Part shown: piece after piece, positions 46,583 to 58,051 of the stretch | Layout: each line of letters starts with the position of its first letter | Numbering within the stretch: position 1 is the first letter of the stretch | Source of the DNA: Thinopyrum elongatum | Lineage: Eukaryota; Streptophyta; Magnoliopsida; Poales; Poaceae | DNA length: 64,000 nt | Direction: 5' to 3' | NCBI GenBank assembly: GCA_011799875.1 | Contig: CM022303.1 | Location: 728,334,340-728,398,339 of the forward strand | The notes under the pieces: model-generated | Databases searched by the model: none | Told to the model about the DNA's origin: nothing | What the model saw: the letters and a program-made list of their open reading frames with translations, nothing else | Program-made: the position numbers and the translations under genes

Positions 46583-46770
46583 GGCAAATTGTCGTTAGAC
46601 CATAATGAAAACACAATTTCTATTTTTCTAGAAGACTAATACGATATTGCTCCTTTTTTCCAGAATGGTTTTTTAAGATTACTTCCGGATTTAGGTGTTT
46701 TTGTAGTTAGTCCCAGTAAAGCTCCCAGACGGCGTATTATTTTTAAACGAGGTCCTCGATAACGGGCCAT
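46583..46770 (-). pseudogene. rps4: Plastid rps4 5' fragment in nuclear DNA, copy 1
   Basis: The minus strand from 46,770 reads [18 protein letters not shown], then [11 protein letters not shown], matching the start of grass plastid ribosomal protein S4. An FHYGL-like end lies near 46,600. It contains a stop and indels. The AT-rich sequence to about 46,960 is probably plastid 5' leader. This is a nuclear plastid insertion (NUPT) and is not functional. Confidence 0.8.
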
Positions 46771-47242
46771 GAAGACTCCTTTTTTGTTTTATTGAAATTT
46801 CATTTTACACAATTAATTTCATTGTATTTACATTACAAAATACATGGAAATTAAAACTGAATTAAACTACAAAATAAACAGAGTAAAGTCAACTAAAGTA
46901 CCACAAAAATGGAATTTCATCAAAATCTATATTTTTTGTATATATAATATTTATTTTATTGTTTTGTATCTAGCAAAATTTTAAGGTAAAAAGCATAATA
47001 GATCCTGGATCCTCCATTTAATTCGGAAAAAAAGAGATTCTTCTTCGTAGAACATCAATAGAGAAATCTCCGCGTTAAATCACGTGAACAAAATTAGACG
47101 TGTATCTTTCTCCTTAAATGAAAATTGAAACATTTTTTAAATAACAGAAAAAAGCAGGTGTGTCTTTTCTCCTTAAATGAGAGATAAAAAAACAGTGCAT
47201 AAATCACAGAGAAAAATCAGTCGATATTACTCGCGATTGTTT

Positions 47243-47441
47243 CAGGCAAAATGTCGCTTTGTCAGACCATAATGAAAACACAATTTCTGTTTTTCTTGAA
47301 GATGAATACGATATTGCTCCTTTTCCCAGAATTGAATTTTTTTAAAAATTACTTCCGGGTTTAGGTGTTTTTGTAGTGAGTCCTGGTAAAGATCCCAGAC
47401 GGCGTATTTTTTTTAAAATGAGGTCCTTGATAACGGGATAT
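47243..47441 (-). pseudogene. rps4: Plastid rps4 5' fragment in nuclear DNA, copy 2
   Basis: Same region as copy 1, with ATA in place of the start ATG (47,439-47,441) and its own set of substitutions and indels (for example an intact-length GGTCTGACAAAGCGAC where copy 1 has lost bases). The accompanying leader extends to about 47,640. Confidence 0.8.
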
Positions 47442-47929
47442 GATGATTCCTTTTTTATTTTATTGAAATTTCATTTTACACAATTCATTTCATTGTATTT
47501 ACATTACAGAATACATCAAAATTAAAATTGAATTAAACTACAGTATAAACAGAGTAAAATCAACTATAGAACCACAAAAAAATGGCATTTCATCAAAATC
47601 TGTATTTTTTGTTTATATATTATTTATTTTATTGTTTTGTATCTAGCAAAATTGGAAGGTAAAAAACATAAAAGATCCTGGATTCTCCATTTAATTCGAA
47701 AAAAAGAGATTCTTGTTCGTAGAACAACGATAGAGAAATCTCTGTCCTTAAATCACGCGAATAAAATCAGACGTGTATCTTTCTCCTTAAATGAAAATTG
47801 AAACCTTCTTTGAATAACAAAAAAAATCAGGTGTGTATCTTTCTCCTTAAATGAGAGATAAAAAAACAGTCTGTGAGTATCTTGTCTTCATAAACAATTT
47901 GTGCCTTGTCTTCATAAACAATCTGTGAG

Positions 47930-48730
47930 TATCTTGCTTATTGTAGGCAGTTTAGCAGTTCGTCTTGTAACTGTTGAGGATGGCTCCCAACCACACTGGC
48001 CGACAAACTGAAATGGTTGCCAACTCTTCTGCCTTGTCGTGCTCACGGTGCGAAAGTGCATATGCTGCACAGTTGGATGTGCCCGGCTGCCCGCTATGTA
48101 TATGATTTCAATTGGCGCCCATACCTGCAATACTCAGAGTTTCTTATCAAGATAGATCAGCGCAACCTGACATATCAGAGGCTCAACATGCCAATTCAAC
48201 AACGAGCATTCACGAAGATGGTGGGTTTGCATTTATCAACGGCTAACAGCAGAGCAAGACACTCTTTTTCATATGCCGATAGCCAACAGTCCCTAGTTGC
48301 GCGACGACAATGACTTGTTGATGTATGCCACTGGGTGTGAATCTTGCATAGGCACTACCGCAATCCCCCTGGTACTAGCATCAGTTTCCATGATGAACTT
48401 TTCTATAAAACCTGGAAGTGCCATACCGAAGCTTGCACTAGTGCTTGTTTAAGCTCTTGGAATATTGCAGTTTGTGTCCAAATTAACAAGGTATTTTTCC
48501 TCAGAAGATCATTGAGGGCCAAGAGAGCGCGCCAACATTTTGGACAAATTTCCTGTAGTAGACCGCTAATCGCAAGAATCCCCGCAGTTGTCTGGCAGTT
48601 TGGGGCTGTTCCCATGTGTTGATGGACTTCACATGTTCATCCATCCAGATTCCAGAGTGGCCACACCTTCTCCATTGATGTGATGCCCCATGTAACTGAT
48701 GTGTCATTGAGCATCGGTGTTCCACTAGAA
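47930..48730 (-). mobile_element. Gypsy pol fragment (RT-RNase H) with internal inversion
   Basis: Minus strand, from high to low coordinate: VKSINTWEQPQTARQLRGFL, YYRKFVQN (48,720-48,620), FIMETDAST, HPVAYINKSL (about 48,400-48,310) and SAYEKECLALLLAVDKC (to about 48,230). After about 48,100 it resumes with ALSHREHDKAEELATISVCR. These are successive parts of Ty3/Gypsy RT and RNase H. The piece that belongs between them, WRPYLQYSEFLIKIDQRNLT and QQRAFTKMVGL, is present at 48,105-48,230 on the opposite strand. Several frameshifts are also present. Confidence 0.75.
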
Positions 48731-48769
48731 TGTCGAATGCTTGCTAGGAGGCATGTGCTAGCGGTGCTG

Positions 48770-49823
48770 CCCACGTGGGCGGTGAGGGTCGGGGATGCCA
48801 CCACATCTACTGTCATTGCACCGGTATGACGACGGCTAGAGGATGGCACGGTAGCCGTGGGAGGTGAGTAGGTTGCCGTAGATATGGATGTTCCTTGTCA
48901 TGGTGCATCCTATGTGTTTCTTCTCCTACGAGGCTTGGTCGACAACCATGCTCAAAAATATAATTCATGGTTTTTGATAGATCGATGTAGCCTTCCATAA
49001 ACAACCGCTCATCTAAGAAGTTGGACTATGTATCACGAGACTCATAAAACTCTTTGAAAACGAATCTAGTGACAACAATTCCATGCCGCCCTCTCCCTAC
49101 CACCTACCCATATTTACTGCGGCAGATTCACATCGTAACCGGAAAAGCCCAGATTCCGATCCACGGATCAGGACATAGGCAGCATGTCGAGCCACAGCTC
49201 CGCCTCTCGTCGTCCACGGGGTACAAACGGCCGTCGAAAAGATGGCCCACCAGTCAGGAGTATATTACATTTTTTCTGTCCGTGGTGGACCAGCGCCGTA
49301 TCAAACGCATTGAATAGAGAGAATCGCAAAGCTGAAACGAAGGGGTCAGATTCCGAGTGCGTGTGTGCTCGTGATCACATACTCATGTCCGCTCAAATCC
49401 CGCTTTTCACAATCTTTTCATCGTGAAAAAACATACATTATCTCCGTCCTTAAACCACGCGAACAAAATCAGACGTGTATCTTTCTCCTTAAATGAAAAT
49501 TGAAACCTTCTTTAAATGACAGAAAAATCAGGTGTGTATCTTTCTCCTTAAATGACAGATAAAATAGAAATCAGTCGAGATTACTCGCGATTGATTCGGG
49601 CGAGCGAGACCATACGATCGTGATCGAACGCTTCCTGGCGCATTAGGATCTGATGCAAAATCTTAGTGATTTCGTTTTATTGTAAAACAAGTAGAAAATT
49701 TTGCTTCGTTTTTCTTGATGCGTCGAAGGTTACCTTAAAATAGGAGCAGAAGATGAGATGCGCTTTCCACCAGCAGAAACGGAAAAACCAAACCCCACGC
49801 CCATTCCACCCCACTCCTCCCCA
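48770..49823 (+). promoter_or_regulatory. Upstream region of F-box copy D
   Basis: From GTGGGCGGTGAGGG (about 48,776) through AGGTTGCCGTAGATATGGAT and GAATCTAGTGACAACAATTC to CTTGATGCGTCGAAGG it is collinear with 54,785-55,694 before copy E. It includes sequence not in E (49,090-49,670), with the fourth copy of the 46,433 repeat unit. No core promoter could be assigned. Confidence 0.5.
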
Positions 49824-51215
49824 ATGGCGCCACCATTCTCCGATGCCCACGCGGCGCCGCCATGCAGCCCTGACGCCTCGCCGACTGTGGAGGCGCAGGC
49901 GACCCTCCCGGACCACCTGACGCTGACGGAGGAGATCCTCCTCCGCCTCACCACGGCCGCCGACCTCGCCCGCGCCTCCATGGCCGGCCCCTCCCTCCGA
50001 CGCATCGTCGCCGATCACTCCTTCCTCCGTCGCTTCCGCGCCCTCCACCCGCCGCCTCTCCTGGGCATACTCTCGGACTCCTTCGTCCCAGCCCAGCCGC
50101 CATCGCCCGAAGCCTCGTCGGCGCTGACTTCCTCCCCTCCCGCGAGCAGCCCTGGGATCGCTGTGACTTTCGTGACGGCCGCGCCCTGATCAGGGAAGTC
50201 GCCGTCTGCGACCCGCCGCACCGGCGCTACCGACTACTACCTCCCGTCCCCCAGGACCTTTCCGATCTGGTCTATGACTGCGAGCCCTTCCTTGCTCCTG
50301 CCGGCAGGGACGAGGTCGCCGAAATTGCTGCGGACGCTCCCTTCAGATTCAGAGTCATGTGCTTGGCCAAATGCCAGAACCGACAGCTGGTCCTATTCGT
50401 CCTCTCTTCATCGGGCCCCCATGCCGGACAATGGCACGCCGTCACATTTGATGGTTGGAGTGCTCTGGTCGCAAGAAGCAGGTACGATGTGCGATACTCC
50501 ACTGCCTTCGGAAAGCGCTACTACGCACACGGATCCTTCTGCTGGTCGATACCTCGGATCAACAAGTTGCTCATGCTCGACATTAGTACGATGGAGTTCT
50601 CCTCCGCCAACCTCCCGCCTGGTGCCCGGGGCAGTCAGGTGGCTTTTGTGGAGGCAAGCGAAGGGAGGATTGGGTTGTTTGCTCTCGGCCACAATCGTGT
50701 ATACGATTCGTATCACCTCTGGTATACCGTTTTGTTTAGTACTGGGGATGACCCAAGGCAGCCGCAAACGAAGGACGTAGTCCCATTGCCCCATGATCAT
50801 AGTTTTAAATAGCCCGCTATAGCTCCGCTATAGCACGCTATAGCATTTATAAAAGGTCTTGCGCTAAGAGACATTGGTCCAAACAAATGAATAAACATTT
50901 TAAATAGCGCGCTATAACTCCGCTATAGCACGCTATAGCGTTTAGAAGAGGTTCGCCGCTAAGAGGCTTAGCGCGCTATTTAAAACTATGCCCATGATTG
51001 TCGCTATATCATCCTTGGTGTAGCAGGGGGATACTTACTCGTACATGGGTTACCAGATGACCCGGAAATGCCAGACCTAGGCTGTTTTTCACTGAATCTC
51101 CAGACTATGAAGCTTGAGCGGTTCTGTGGGACTAGGTAGTAGGTACACAATGCCATCGCAGAGCCATCCATATGTGGGTTTCCCGCCATCCTTGTCTCCA
51201 CCAACTATGTGAAGG
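49824..51215 (+). pseudogene. F-box gene copy D, frameshifted and MITE-interrupted
   Basis: ATG 49,824 opens MAPPFSDAHAAPPCSPDASP and an F-box with two extra residues (LPDHLTLTEEILLRLTTAAD). Indels near 50,098-50,110 shift the frame; the original frame ends at a TGA (50,187-50,189), while the family reading continues in the +2 frame from about 50,108 (LVGADFLPSREQPWDRCDFR .. STGDDPRQPQ) to 50,797. A 193-bp hAT-like MITE interrupts it there. After the MITE the family sequence resumes (GVAGGYLLVHGLPDDP) and stops early at TAG near 51,138. At least three lesions are present, so it is not functional. Confidence 0.85.
50798..50990. mobile_element. 193-bp hAT-like MITE in F-box copy D
   Basis: Perfect 16-bp termini (CATAGTTTTAAATAGC and its inverse) are flanked by an 8-bp TSD CCCATGAT (50,790-50,797 and 50,991-50,998), which fits the hAT superfamily. 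Inside, a ~65-bp motif with CCGCTATAGCACGCTATAGC occurs twice (about 50,811 and 50,905). Copies A and E show the uninterrupted site. Confidence 0.9.
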
Positions 51216-52757
51216 GGTAAGATTGCTCCTATTTTTTGCTTTTATTAGCTAGTATAGCATCCATGCCACATATAGGATTGACACTGCAATATGATGATGC
51301 AAGTATTAGCTAGTATAGCATCCTAAATTGCCAGGTGATTAGCTTTAAATTAAAATCCACGTGTTTCCAATGTCATGCTCAAGCTTATGCCCAGTAAAAT
51401 GTCTGTCTTTGAACTGCAACTACGTGGTAATTAGCAAAGTTTGAAGACACATTTGGTGCACAGGGCACTCGGTACGTTTGGGTTTCCTTTAGTATAGCGT
51501 GTAAGTGGGACAAAAAAACTTAGTGATACACATTTGTGTAGCTCCAGTCTTCGTCCTGGGTCCGCCACTGCATTTGGTCCTCCTGGAAGCAAGATGAAAT
51601 ACATATATTTATATATCCAGACCAACCCAACTTTTGTCAGCATAATATATGAATGACACAAAGATACATGTTTTCACTGCATCTAAATAACAAGAGAGGT
51701 TGGTTTCTCATCACGTCACATGGCGTTATTGCAGGGCTTAACCTGCTGCGTATGGGACTTATTTTGTGTCTGGCTGGCTGCTGGTTGATCATTGAAAGGA
51801 AGGATGACACATATATCAAGCAATTGCCTGTGTTTGGCTGGTTGACTCGAGTCTCGCCTCCGGTCCTTTTTGATGCCCTCAAAGCACATGCGTTATGTGC
51901 TACATGTTGGTTGATTTGGCATGTGTGCAACTTGAGTGTGTTCATATATATTGGATGGGGTCTGCAGACTGTAGTCCCTTTAGCTACTGTTAATTTGCAT
52001 TTTTCCTTCCATGTGGCCTCTCTTGCTAAGTACTCCTTTTGTAAACTAATATAAGACCTTTTAGAGTGATCTAAAAGGTCTTATATTAGTTTACATAGGG
52101 AGTAGCTCTCCTAACTTCTTGCTGGTATTTGGCCATTTATAAACCGCAAGAACTGCCGAGTCCAGTAACTGATGGAGTAGCAGTAGTACTGATTACATTG
52201 CTGTGTTTATTTGGTGGACTGGATGGAACATGTATGTATGTATGTATGTATGTATGTATGCACGTCATGTTAATCCTGGCATGGTGCGTGCGGGTAAGTG
52301 CCCCACTGTTAACTTGGATGTTTCATTTCATCTTAATGCTTAGTAATCTGCATGATACACAGTCAAATCTACTTATACTATCTGAAATGGAGACACCAAC
52401 ACGGCCAAATTTGGAGCCGGACGGTCGGCAGGGAGTCTGACTCGTCCGAGTTCTGTCTAGCAAGGAGAGACTGATTGATGAAGCTCTTTTATTTTTAACA
52501 AATAAGAGGCCCTGTAGGTGCCATTCATTCAATCTGCATACAGTTTACATGGAGGATTACAATCCCCTATAATTGTAGTACATCTGTGGTAATCTGAATC
52601 AAGGGACATGATGATCAGAATTATTGCAGCTAAATCTATGACTAGCTACAATTCCTTGATTGATCACCAGCTGAGCTAAAGTTGCTATAGGCCCTTGAGA
52701 CATCGGAAACCTGGACTGAATCTGTATCTGTGATGGTACAGAAATCAGTCAAATAGT
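51216..52757 (+). repeat. 3' flank of F-box copy D
   Basis: Collinear with 11,927-13,258 after copy A. It contains a Stowaway-like MITE, a (TATG)n run at 52,230-52,260 and a unique ~45-bp insert at about 52,467-52,520. It ends where a LINE begins. Confidence 0.7.
52033..52102. mobile_element. 70-bp Stowaway-like hairpin MITE
   Basis: CTCCTTTTGTAAACTAATAT and its near-perfect inverse ending in CATAGGGAG meet at a 10-bp loop. The element is flanked by TA (52,031-52,032 and 52,103-52,104). Almost the whole element can fold back on itself. Confidence 0.9.
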
Positions 52758-54783
52758 GGCCACAATGGAGGGGCACCTTTGTATACGGTGAACCAAAATC
52801 ACATGAGCGGCACCACATGTGGAACCTCCTAAGGAGAATAAAAACAGTGTCAAATGCCCCATGGTTTGCCATTGGGGATTTCAACGAAACCCTCTGCCAA
52901 TCTGAACACTTTTCTGCCACAAAAAGATCAGAGAAAACATGGCCAACTTCTGTGATACTCTGTCGGACTGTGGCCTGTTTGATCTGGGATTCAAGGGTCC
53001 AGCCTGGACATACGATAATAAACAAGAAGGGAGGTAGAATGTGAGAGCGAGGCATGACATGGGAGTGACGTCTGCAACCTGGAGTGACATCTTCAGATAG
53101 GCATCAACGAACACATTTGTTCCTCCAGATCAGACCATCCCCCCCTTCTCGTGCGTTTTGGTCCAAGAATGGAATGGAGACCGACCACTGAGAAGCTTAT
53201 ACCTGCTTTCCACCATGAGTACATGTGGGAACGGGTGGATTCCCTTAGTGCCTCGATTGATTCCTCATGGAAGAAAAACGGTGCGGCTGGGACATTGGAA
53301 AAAATTGGTTCCAAACTCGCAACCATGCAGGCAGACCTAAGACAGTGGGCAGCGAAGGATTTCGGTTCGATCTTAAAGGATACAGCTGCGATCAGAAAGA
53401 AACTCAGCATCTTATGGAGTAAACCGCAGTATCCGGGACAGGCAGAGGAAATAAAATACCTTTCAAGGGAGCTAGATGAGCTACTCCTGAGAGAGGAGAT
53501 GATGTGGAGACAGAGATCAAGGGTTTCAGAACTGAAAGAAGGAGATAGGAATACAAAGTATTTTCAGAGAAAAGCGAGTTGTAGAAAGAAGAAGAACACC
53601 ATTGTTAAACTGAGAAGATGAACCTCTGATGTAACCTACCCTCTTGGGACTTTTGAGTAATATATTCAGGTGGGGACCCTCTCCCCCCCGTGATTGTTCA
53701 AAAAAAAAAAACTGAGAGATGAAGATGGAAACTGGATAACGGGTAAGAAAGGAATTAAGACCCATGCTACAGTTTTTTTCAAAAATCTGTACACAAAAGA
53801 TCACAACATTGCTCCTCATGAACTAATTGAATTGACAAGGAAATCTGTCGGCGATGATATTAACACTCAGTTAACAAAGAGTTTTACAGTGGACGAGGTG
53901 AGCGACACTCTTTTTCAGATTGGACCACTAAAAGTGCCCGGGCCGGATCGCTTCCCCGCCCGATTCTATCAAAGAAATTGGGCCGTCATGAAGAAGGACG
54001 TGGTTGCTATAGTTCTGCACTTTCTTGAGAATGGAGTGCTACCGTAAGGCATAAACGACACCGTCATCGTTTTAATTCCCAAAGGAAATGACCCCCAATA
54101 GCTGAAAGATTTTCGTCCCATAAGTTTATGCAACGTGATATACAAAGTTATCTCAAAATGCCTGGTAAATAGGCTCCGACCCTTTCTTGACGATATCATA
54201 TCCGAGACTCAAAGTGCCTTCATACCAGGAAGAATGATTATGGATAATGCGATCATAGCCTTTGAGTGTTTTCACAAAATCCAACATTACAGGAACTAGT
54301 ACAACACCCACTGTGCTTACAAACTAGACTTAGCAAAGGCTTATGACCGGGTTGACTGGAGGTACCTAGAGGAGGCTTTGGGTAAAATCGAGTTCTATCA
54401 GAAATGGATTAAATGGATCATGGAATGTGTGACATCAGTCAGGTTCTCAGTGAAATGCAATGGAGGGCACTTGGAATTCTTTAAACCATCTAGAGAGCTG
54501 CGACAAGGGGACCCTCTCAGCCCCTATTTGTTTCTTTTTGTTGCTAATGGGTTGGTTAATTTGCTTAATAAGGAAGTGAATGGAGGAAGCATCACACGGA
54601 TCAAAATTGCTAGAAAATAGTCCGGGCATATCCAACTTGCTATTCGCAGACGATAGTATGCTTTTCTTCAGGAGCATGGTGGAGGAAGCGGTCATTGGCA
54701 AGAGAGTTCTAACGGTGTTTCTGCATTGTACAGGGCAACTGCTCAGCTCGGGCAAGTGTTCAATCCTCTTTAGTGAAAAATAT
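52757..54783 (+). mobile_element. LINE fragment (endonuclease C-terminus to RT), inactive
   Basis: Plus-strand blocks in order: endonuclease WFAIGDFNETLC (about 52,862) and the catalytic-type SDHPPLLVRFG (about 53,129), a linker RVSELKEGDRNTKYFQRKAS (53,520), then RT landmarks [17 protein letters not shown] (54,108), YKLDLAKAYDRVDW (about 54,330), [14 protein letters not shown] (54,498) and LLFADDSM (54,643). It has many stops and shifts and ends abruptly before zf-RVT. An 86-bp poly-A insertion splits it at 53,623. It belongs to a different subfamily from the LINE at 6,366. Confidence 0.9.
53623..53708 (+). mobile_element. Short retroposed tail nested in the LINE
   Basis: About 86 bp ending TGATTGTTC and a long A-run is flanked by AAACTGAGAAGATGAA (53,607-53,622) and AAACTGAGAGATGAA (53,709-53,723), a TSD with one indel. 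Removing it restores the LINE reading from NTIVKLR to DEDGNWITGK. It is a severely 5'-truncated non-LTR insertion. Confidence 0.75.
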
Positions 54784-54784
54784 C

Positions 54785-55694
54785 CACGTGGGCGGTGAGG
54801 GGTGGAGGGATGCCGCCACATCTACCATTGTTGCACCCAGTGGCGGAGCTTGAGCCATATTCTTGGAGGGGCGATGGGCTGGGGGGGCGACCAGAGCAAG
54901 AGTTTGGGCTGATTTTCACTAGTATATGGGCCATCTATTACGGGGTAGTCAAAGAAAATCTCATGGGCTGGGGGGGCGGTGGCCCAGGTTGGCCCTCACT
55001 AAGCTCCGCCACTGGTTGCACCAACATGACGACCGCTGGGGGATGACACGACAATGGTGGACTGTTAGTAGGTTACCGTAGATATGGATGTTCCTACGAG
55101 GCTTGGTCGAAAACCATGAACAAAATTACAATTCATGATTTGATAGGTAGAGGTAGCCTTTGAAAGGGTGGTGAGTAGGTTGCCGTAGATATGAGTGTTC
55201 CTTGTGATGGTGGCTCTCCTATGTGTTTCTTCTCCTATGAGGCTTGATCGACGGTTGTATGCTTAAAATTGTAATTCATATTTTGATAGGTTGAGACAGC
55301 CTTCGATAAACGATCGCTCGTCTAAAAAAATTTGGACTATATATCGCGAGACTCATAAAACTCTTCGAAAACGAATCTAGTGACAACAATTCCTGTCATG
55401 TAAACTTCATAGGGCCCAAGAATCAATTAGTGAAAGTTCTCTCGAGGAATAAATTCGCTTTGTGTTTTGAAATGCATGGAGTATATGTTCTTTGACATCA
55501 GGGAGAGTGTACATGATTTTATTATAAAACAAGTAGAGAATTTTTGCTTCATTTTTCTTGACGCGTTGAAGGAGACGTCAAAATGGGAGCACGAGTAGGA
55601 AGGAGATACGTTTTCCTCCGGCAGAAACGGGAAACCAAACCCCCAAAAGAAAATCGATCCCCTCCTCCGTTACACTCCACTCCACTCCACCCCA
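54785..55694 (+). promoter_or_regulatory. Upstream region of F-box copy E
   Basis: Collinear with the copy D upstream region, plus an internal duplication of AGGTTRCCGTAGATATG (about 55,069 and 55,175). The AAAACAAGTAGAGAATTTTT block (about 55,528) and CCTCCGGCAGAAACGGGAAA just before the ATG are shared with C and D. Confidence 0.5.
54838..55014. mobile_element. 177-bp hAT-like MITE
   Basis: Termini CAGTGGCGGAGCTT and its exact inverse are flanked by an 8-bp TSD GTTGCACC (54,830-54,837 and 55,015-55,022). The copy D flank at about 48,812-48,830 (CATTGCACCGGTATGACG) shows the empty site. GGGCTGGGGGGGCG occurs twice inside. Confidence 0.9.
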
Positions 55695-57008
55695 ATGGCG
55701 TCGCCGGCGCCGCCCTTCCCCGATGCCCCTCCGACGCCGGCCTGCCCCGACGCCCCGGCGGCGCCGCCCTGCAGCCCCGACGCCTTGCCGGCCATGGAGG
55801 CGCAGGCGACTCTCCCGGGCCACCTCGTCGAGGATATCCTCCTCCGCCTCCCCACGGCCGCCGACCTGGCCCGCGCGTCCATGGCCGGCCCCTCCCACCG
55901 CCGCATCGTCGCCGACCACTCCTTCCTCCGTCTCTTCCGCGCCCTCCAGCCGCCGCCTCTCCTGGGTATACTCTCGGACCCCTTCCTCCCAGCCCAGCCG
56001 CCCCACCCCTCCGCCGCCGCCGCTCGATCCCTCGCCGGCACCGACTTCTCCTGCTCCTTCCTCCCCTCCCGCGAGCACCACTGGATTCGTCACGACTTCC
56101 GCGACGGCCGCGCCCTCCTCTGCATCGTCCCCGACGACCACTGCCTGGCGAGGGACGTCGCCGTGTGCGACCCGCTGCACCGGCGCTACCTCCTGCTACC
56201 CCCCGTCCCCCAGGACCTGTCCGATCTAGTCTATCACTGCGAGCCTTTCCTTGCTCCTGCCGGCAGGGACCAGGATACTGACATTGCTGCCGATGCTCCC
56301 TTCAGATTCAGAGTCATGTGCTTGGCCAAGTACCAGACCCAGCTGATCCTATTCGTCCTCTCTTCGTCGGGTGGCCGTGCCGGACAATGGCACACCGTCA
56401 CATTTGATGGCTGGAGCGCTCTGATTGCAGGAATTGGTGACGGTGACGACGACGACGCACGGTCCTCCACTGCGCTTGGAAATCGCTACTACGCGCACGG
56501 ATGCTTCTGCTGGGAGATTCCTGGGATCGACAAGTTGCTCATGCTCGACATTGCTACGATGGAGTTCTCCTCCGTCCACCTCCCGCCCGGTCACCCGGAT
56601 CGTCAGCTGGCCTTTGTGGAGGCAAGGGAAGGGAGGCTTGGGATGTTTGCTCTCAGCCGCAATTCCATATATCACCTCTAGTATACCACTTTGGTTAGCA
56701 TTGGGGATGATGGCCTAAGGCAGTGGCAAATGGAGGCGGTAGTCCCAGTGCGCCATGATTACTGCTATTACATCATTGGTGTAGCTGGGGGATACTTACT
56801 CCTACATGGGTATCCATACAACCCGGAGTCATCGTTTGAATTGCCCGAGCCGGACTGCTTTTCTCTGGATCTCCAGACCATGAAGCTTGATATGAATCTC
56901 CAGGCTATGAAGCTTGAGCTGTTCTGTGAGACTGGGTGGATAATGCCATTGAAGAACCAACTACTGTATGCGGGTTTCCCGCCATCCTTGTCTCCACCAA
57001 CTATTTGA
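55695..57008 (+). pseudogene. F-box gene copy E, one premature stop
   Basis: This is the best-preserved copy. From ATG 55,695 the frame runs to TGA at 57,008 (438 codons) with a single in-frame TAG at 56,679-56,681 (codon 329). The F-box is at residues 40-82 (LPGHLVEDILLRLPTAADLA .. FLRLFRAL), and the rest has the family landmarks VCDPLHRRYLLLPPVPQDL, GQWHTVTFDGWSALIAG, RYYAHGCFCWEIPGIDKLL and YAGFPPSLSPPTI. Copy D has TGG at the stop position, so this is a one-base TGG-to-TAG change. A truncated 328-residue protein keeping the F-box could still be made and might act in a dominant way; this is inference. Confidence 0.85.
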
Positions 57009-57689
57009 AGGGGTAAGCTTGCTCCTATTTTTGCATGTGTTGTCCATGCCATGTATAGGTAGGATCGACACTGCAGTATGATGCAAGTATTAGCTAGTAT
57101 AGCATCCAAAATTGCTAGGTGATTAGCTTTAAATTAAAGTCCATCTGTTTCCAATGACGCTGACGCTTATGCCCAGTAAAATGTCTGCCCTTGAACTGCA
57201 ACTACGTGGTTAGTTAACTTGATTAGAGAAGTTTGAAGACACATTTGGTGCACAGGGCACTGGGTACATCTGGGTTTTCCTTTAGTATAGCGTGTATGTG
57301 GGTCAAATAAACTTGGTGATAAACTAGATATACGTTTTCGTTGCATCTAATTAACAAGAGAATGTTCTAATTAACCTTGTGTAGCTCTCGCCTTCGTCCT
57401 GGGTCCGCCACTGCATTTGGTCCTCCTGAAAGCAAGAATGTGTATATATCTGGACTGAACGAATATGTGGATAATCCTATTGATCATCTGAAACTCGATA
57501 TATGTTTTGATTGCATCTAATTAACAAGAGGGGTTGTCCACCGGCCGACCTGCCTCGTATATATTAGAGATGGGTTCTGCAGACTGCAGTCTCTCTAGCC
57601 ACTGTTAACTTGCATGTTTCCTTCCATGTAGTCTCTCTTGTTTGTTGATGTTATTTGGCCATTTGTAAATTGCTAGCAGTGCCAAGTCC
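57009..57689 (+). repeat. 3' flank of F-box copy E
   Basis: Matches 11,927-12,660 and 51,216-52,150. It ends at GCCAAGTCC, where a LINE tail is inserted or joined. Confidence 0.7.
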
Positions 57690-58051
57690 TAGAGGCAGAT
57701 GATGGGGATCCTAAGCTTAGAGAGGCGGTGGGTTCGAAGGGGCTTCGGCCTGCGACGGCTCTTTCCTCCTGGCCTTGATGCCTAATGGGAGGCAGTGCTG
57801 CTACGAGAGGGAGTCTCCGGTGCTCCACTGTAGGGGTCTTGCCGGACCAAGAGGTTTGTCCCCGGCGCTGGCGAAGATTGGTTCCATCAAAGAGCACCCA
57901 GACACGATCGTGTTTTCTGCTTACTTTCAGGGTTCTTTCCAGAACAGTTGAGTCTGTTATTTTCAGTTTCTTTGGGATGCAAGATGTACTGGCAGCAGCT
58001 TTGATCAATGCAGTGGTGGGCCCTTTTGGACCCTAACCCTTGTTCAAAAAA
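57690..58051 (+). mobile_element. LINE 3' tail
   Basis: A non-coding GC-richer stretch ends AACCCTTGTTCAAAAAAG, the same TTGTTC-A(n) ending as the nested insert at 53,623. No TSD could be defined. It is read as a 5'-truncated non-LTR copy. Confidence 0.5.

Larger units (their letters stand above)
46433..47876. repeat. Tandem unit repeated three times, fourth copy near 49,432
   Basis: Copies at about 46,433-46,573, 47,073-47,229 and 47,737-47,874 share CGTGTATCTTTCTCCTTAAA (twice per copy), ATGAAAATTGAA and AAATGAGAGATAAA. A fourth at 49,432-49,570 lies upstream of F-box copy D and lacks the plastid insert. The 0.65-kb period includes the rps4 fragment, so the insert was duplicated together with the unit. 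Confidence 0.7.
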
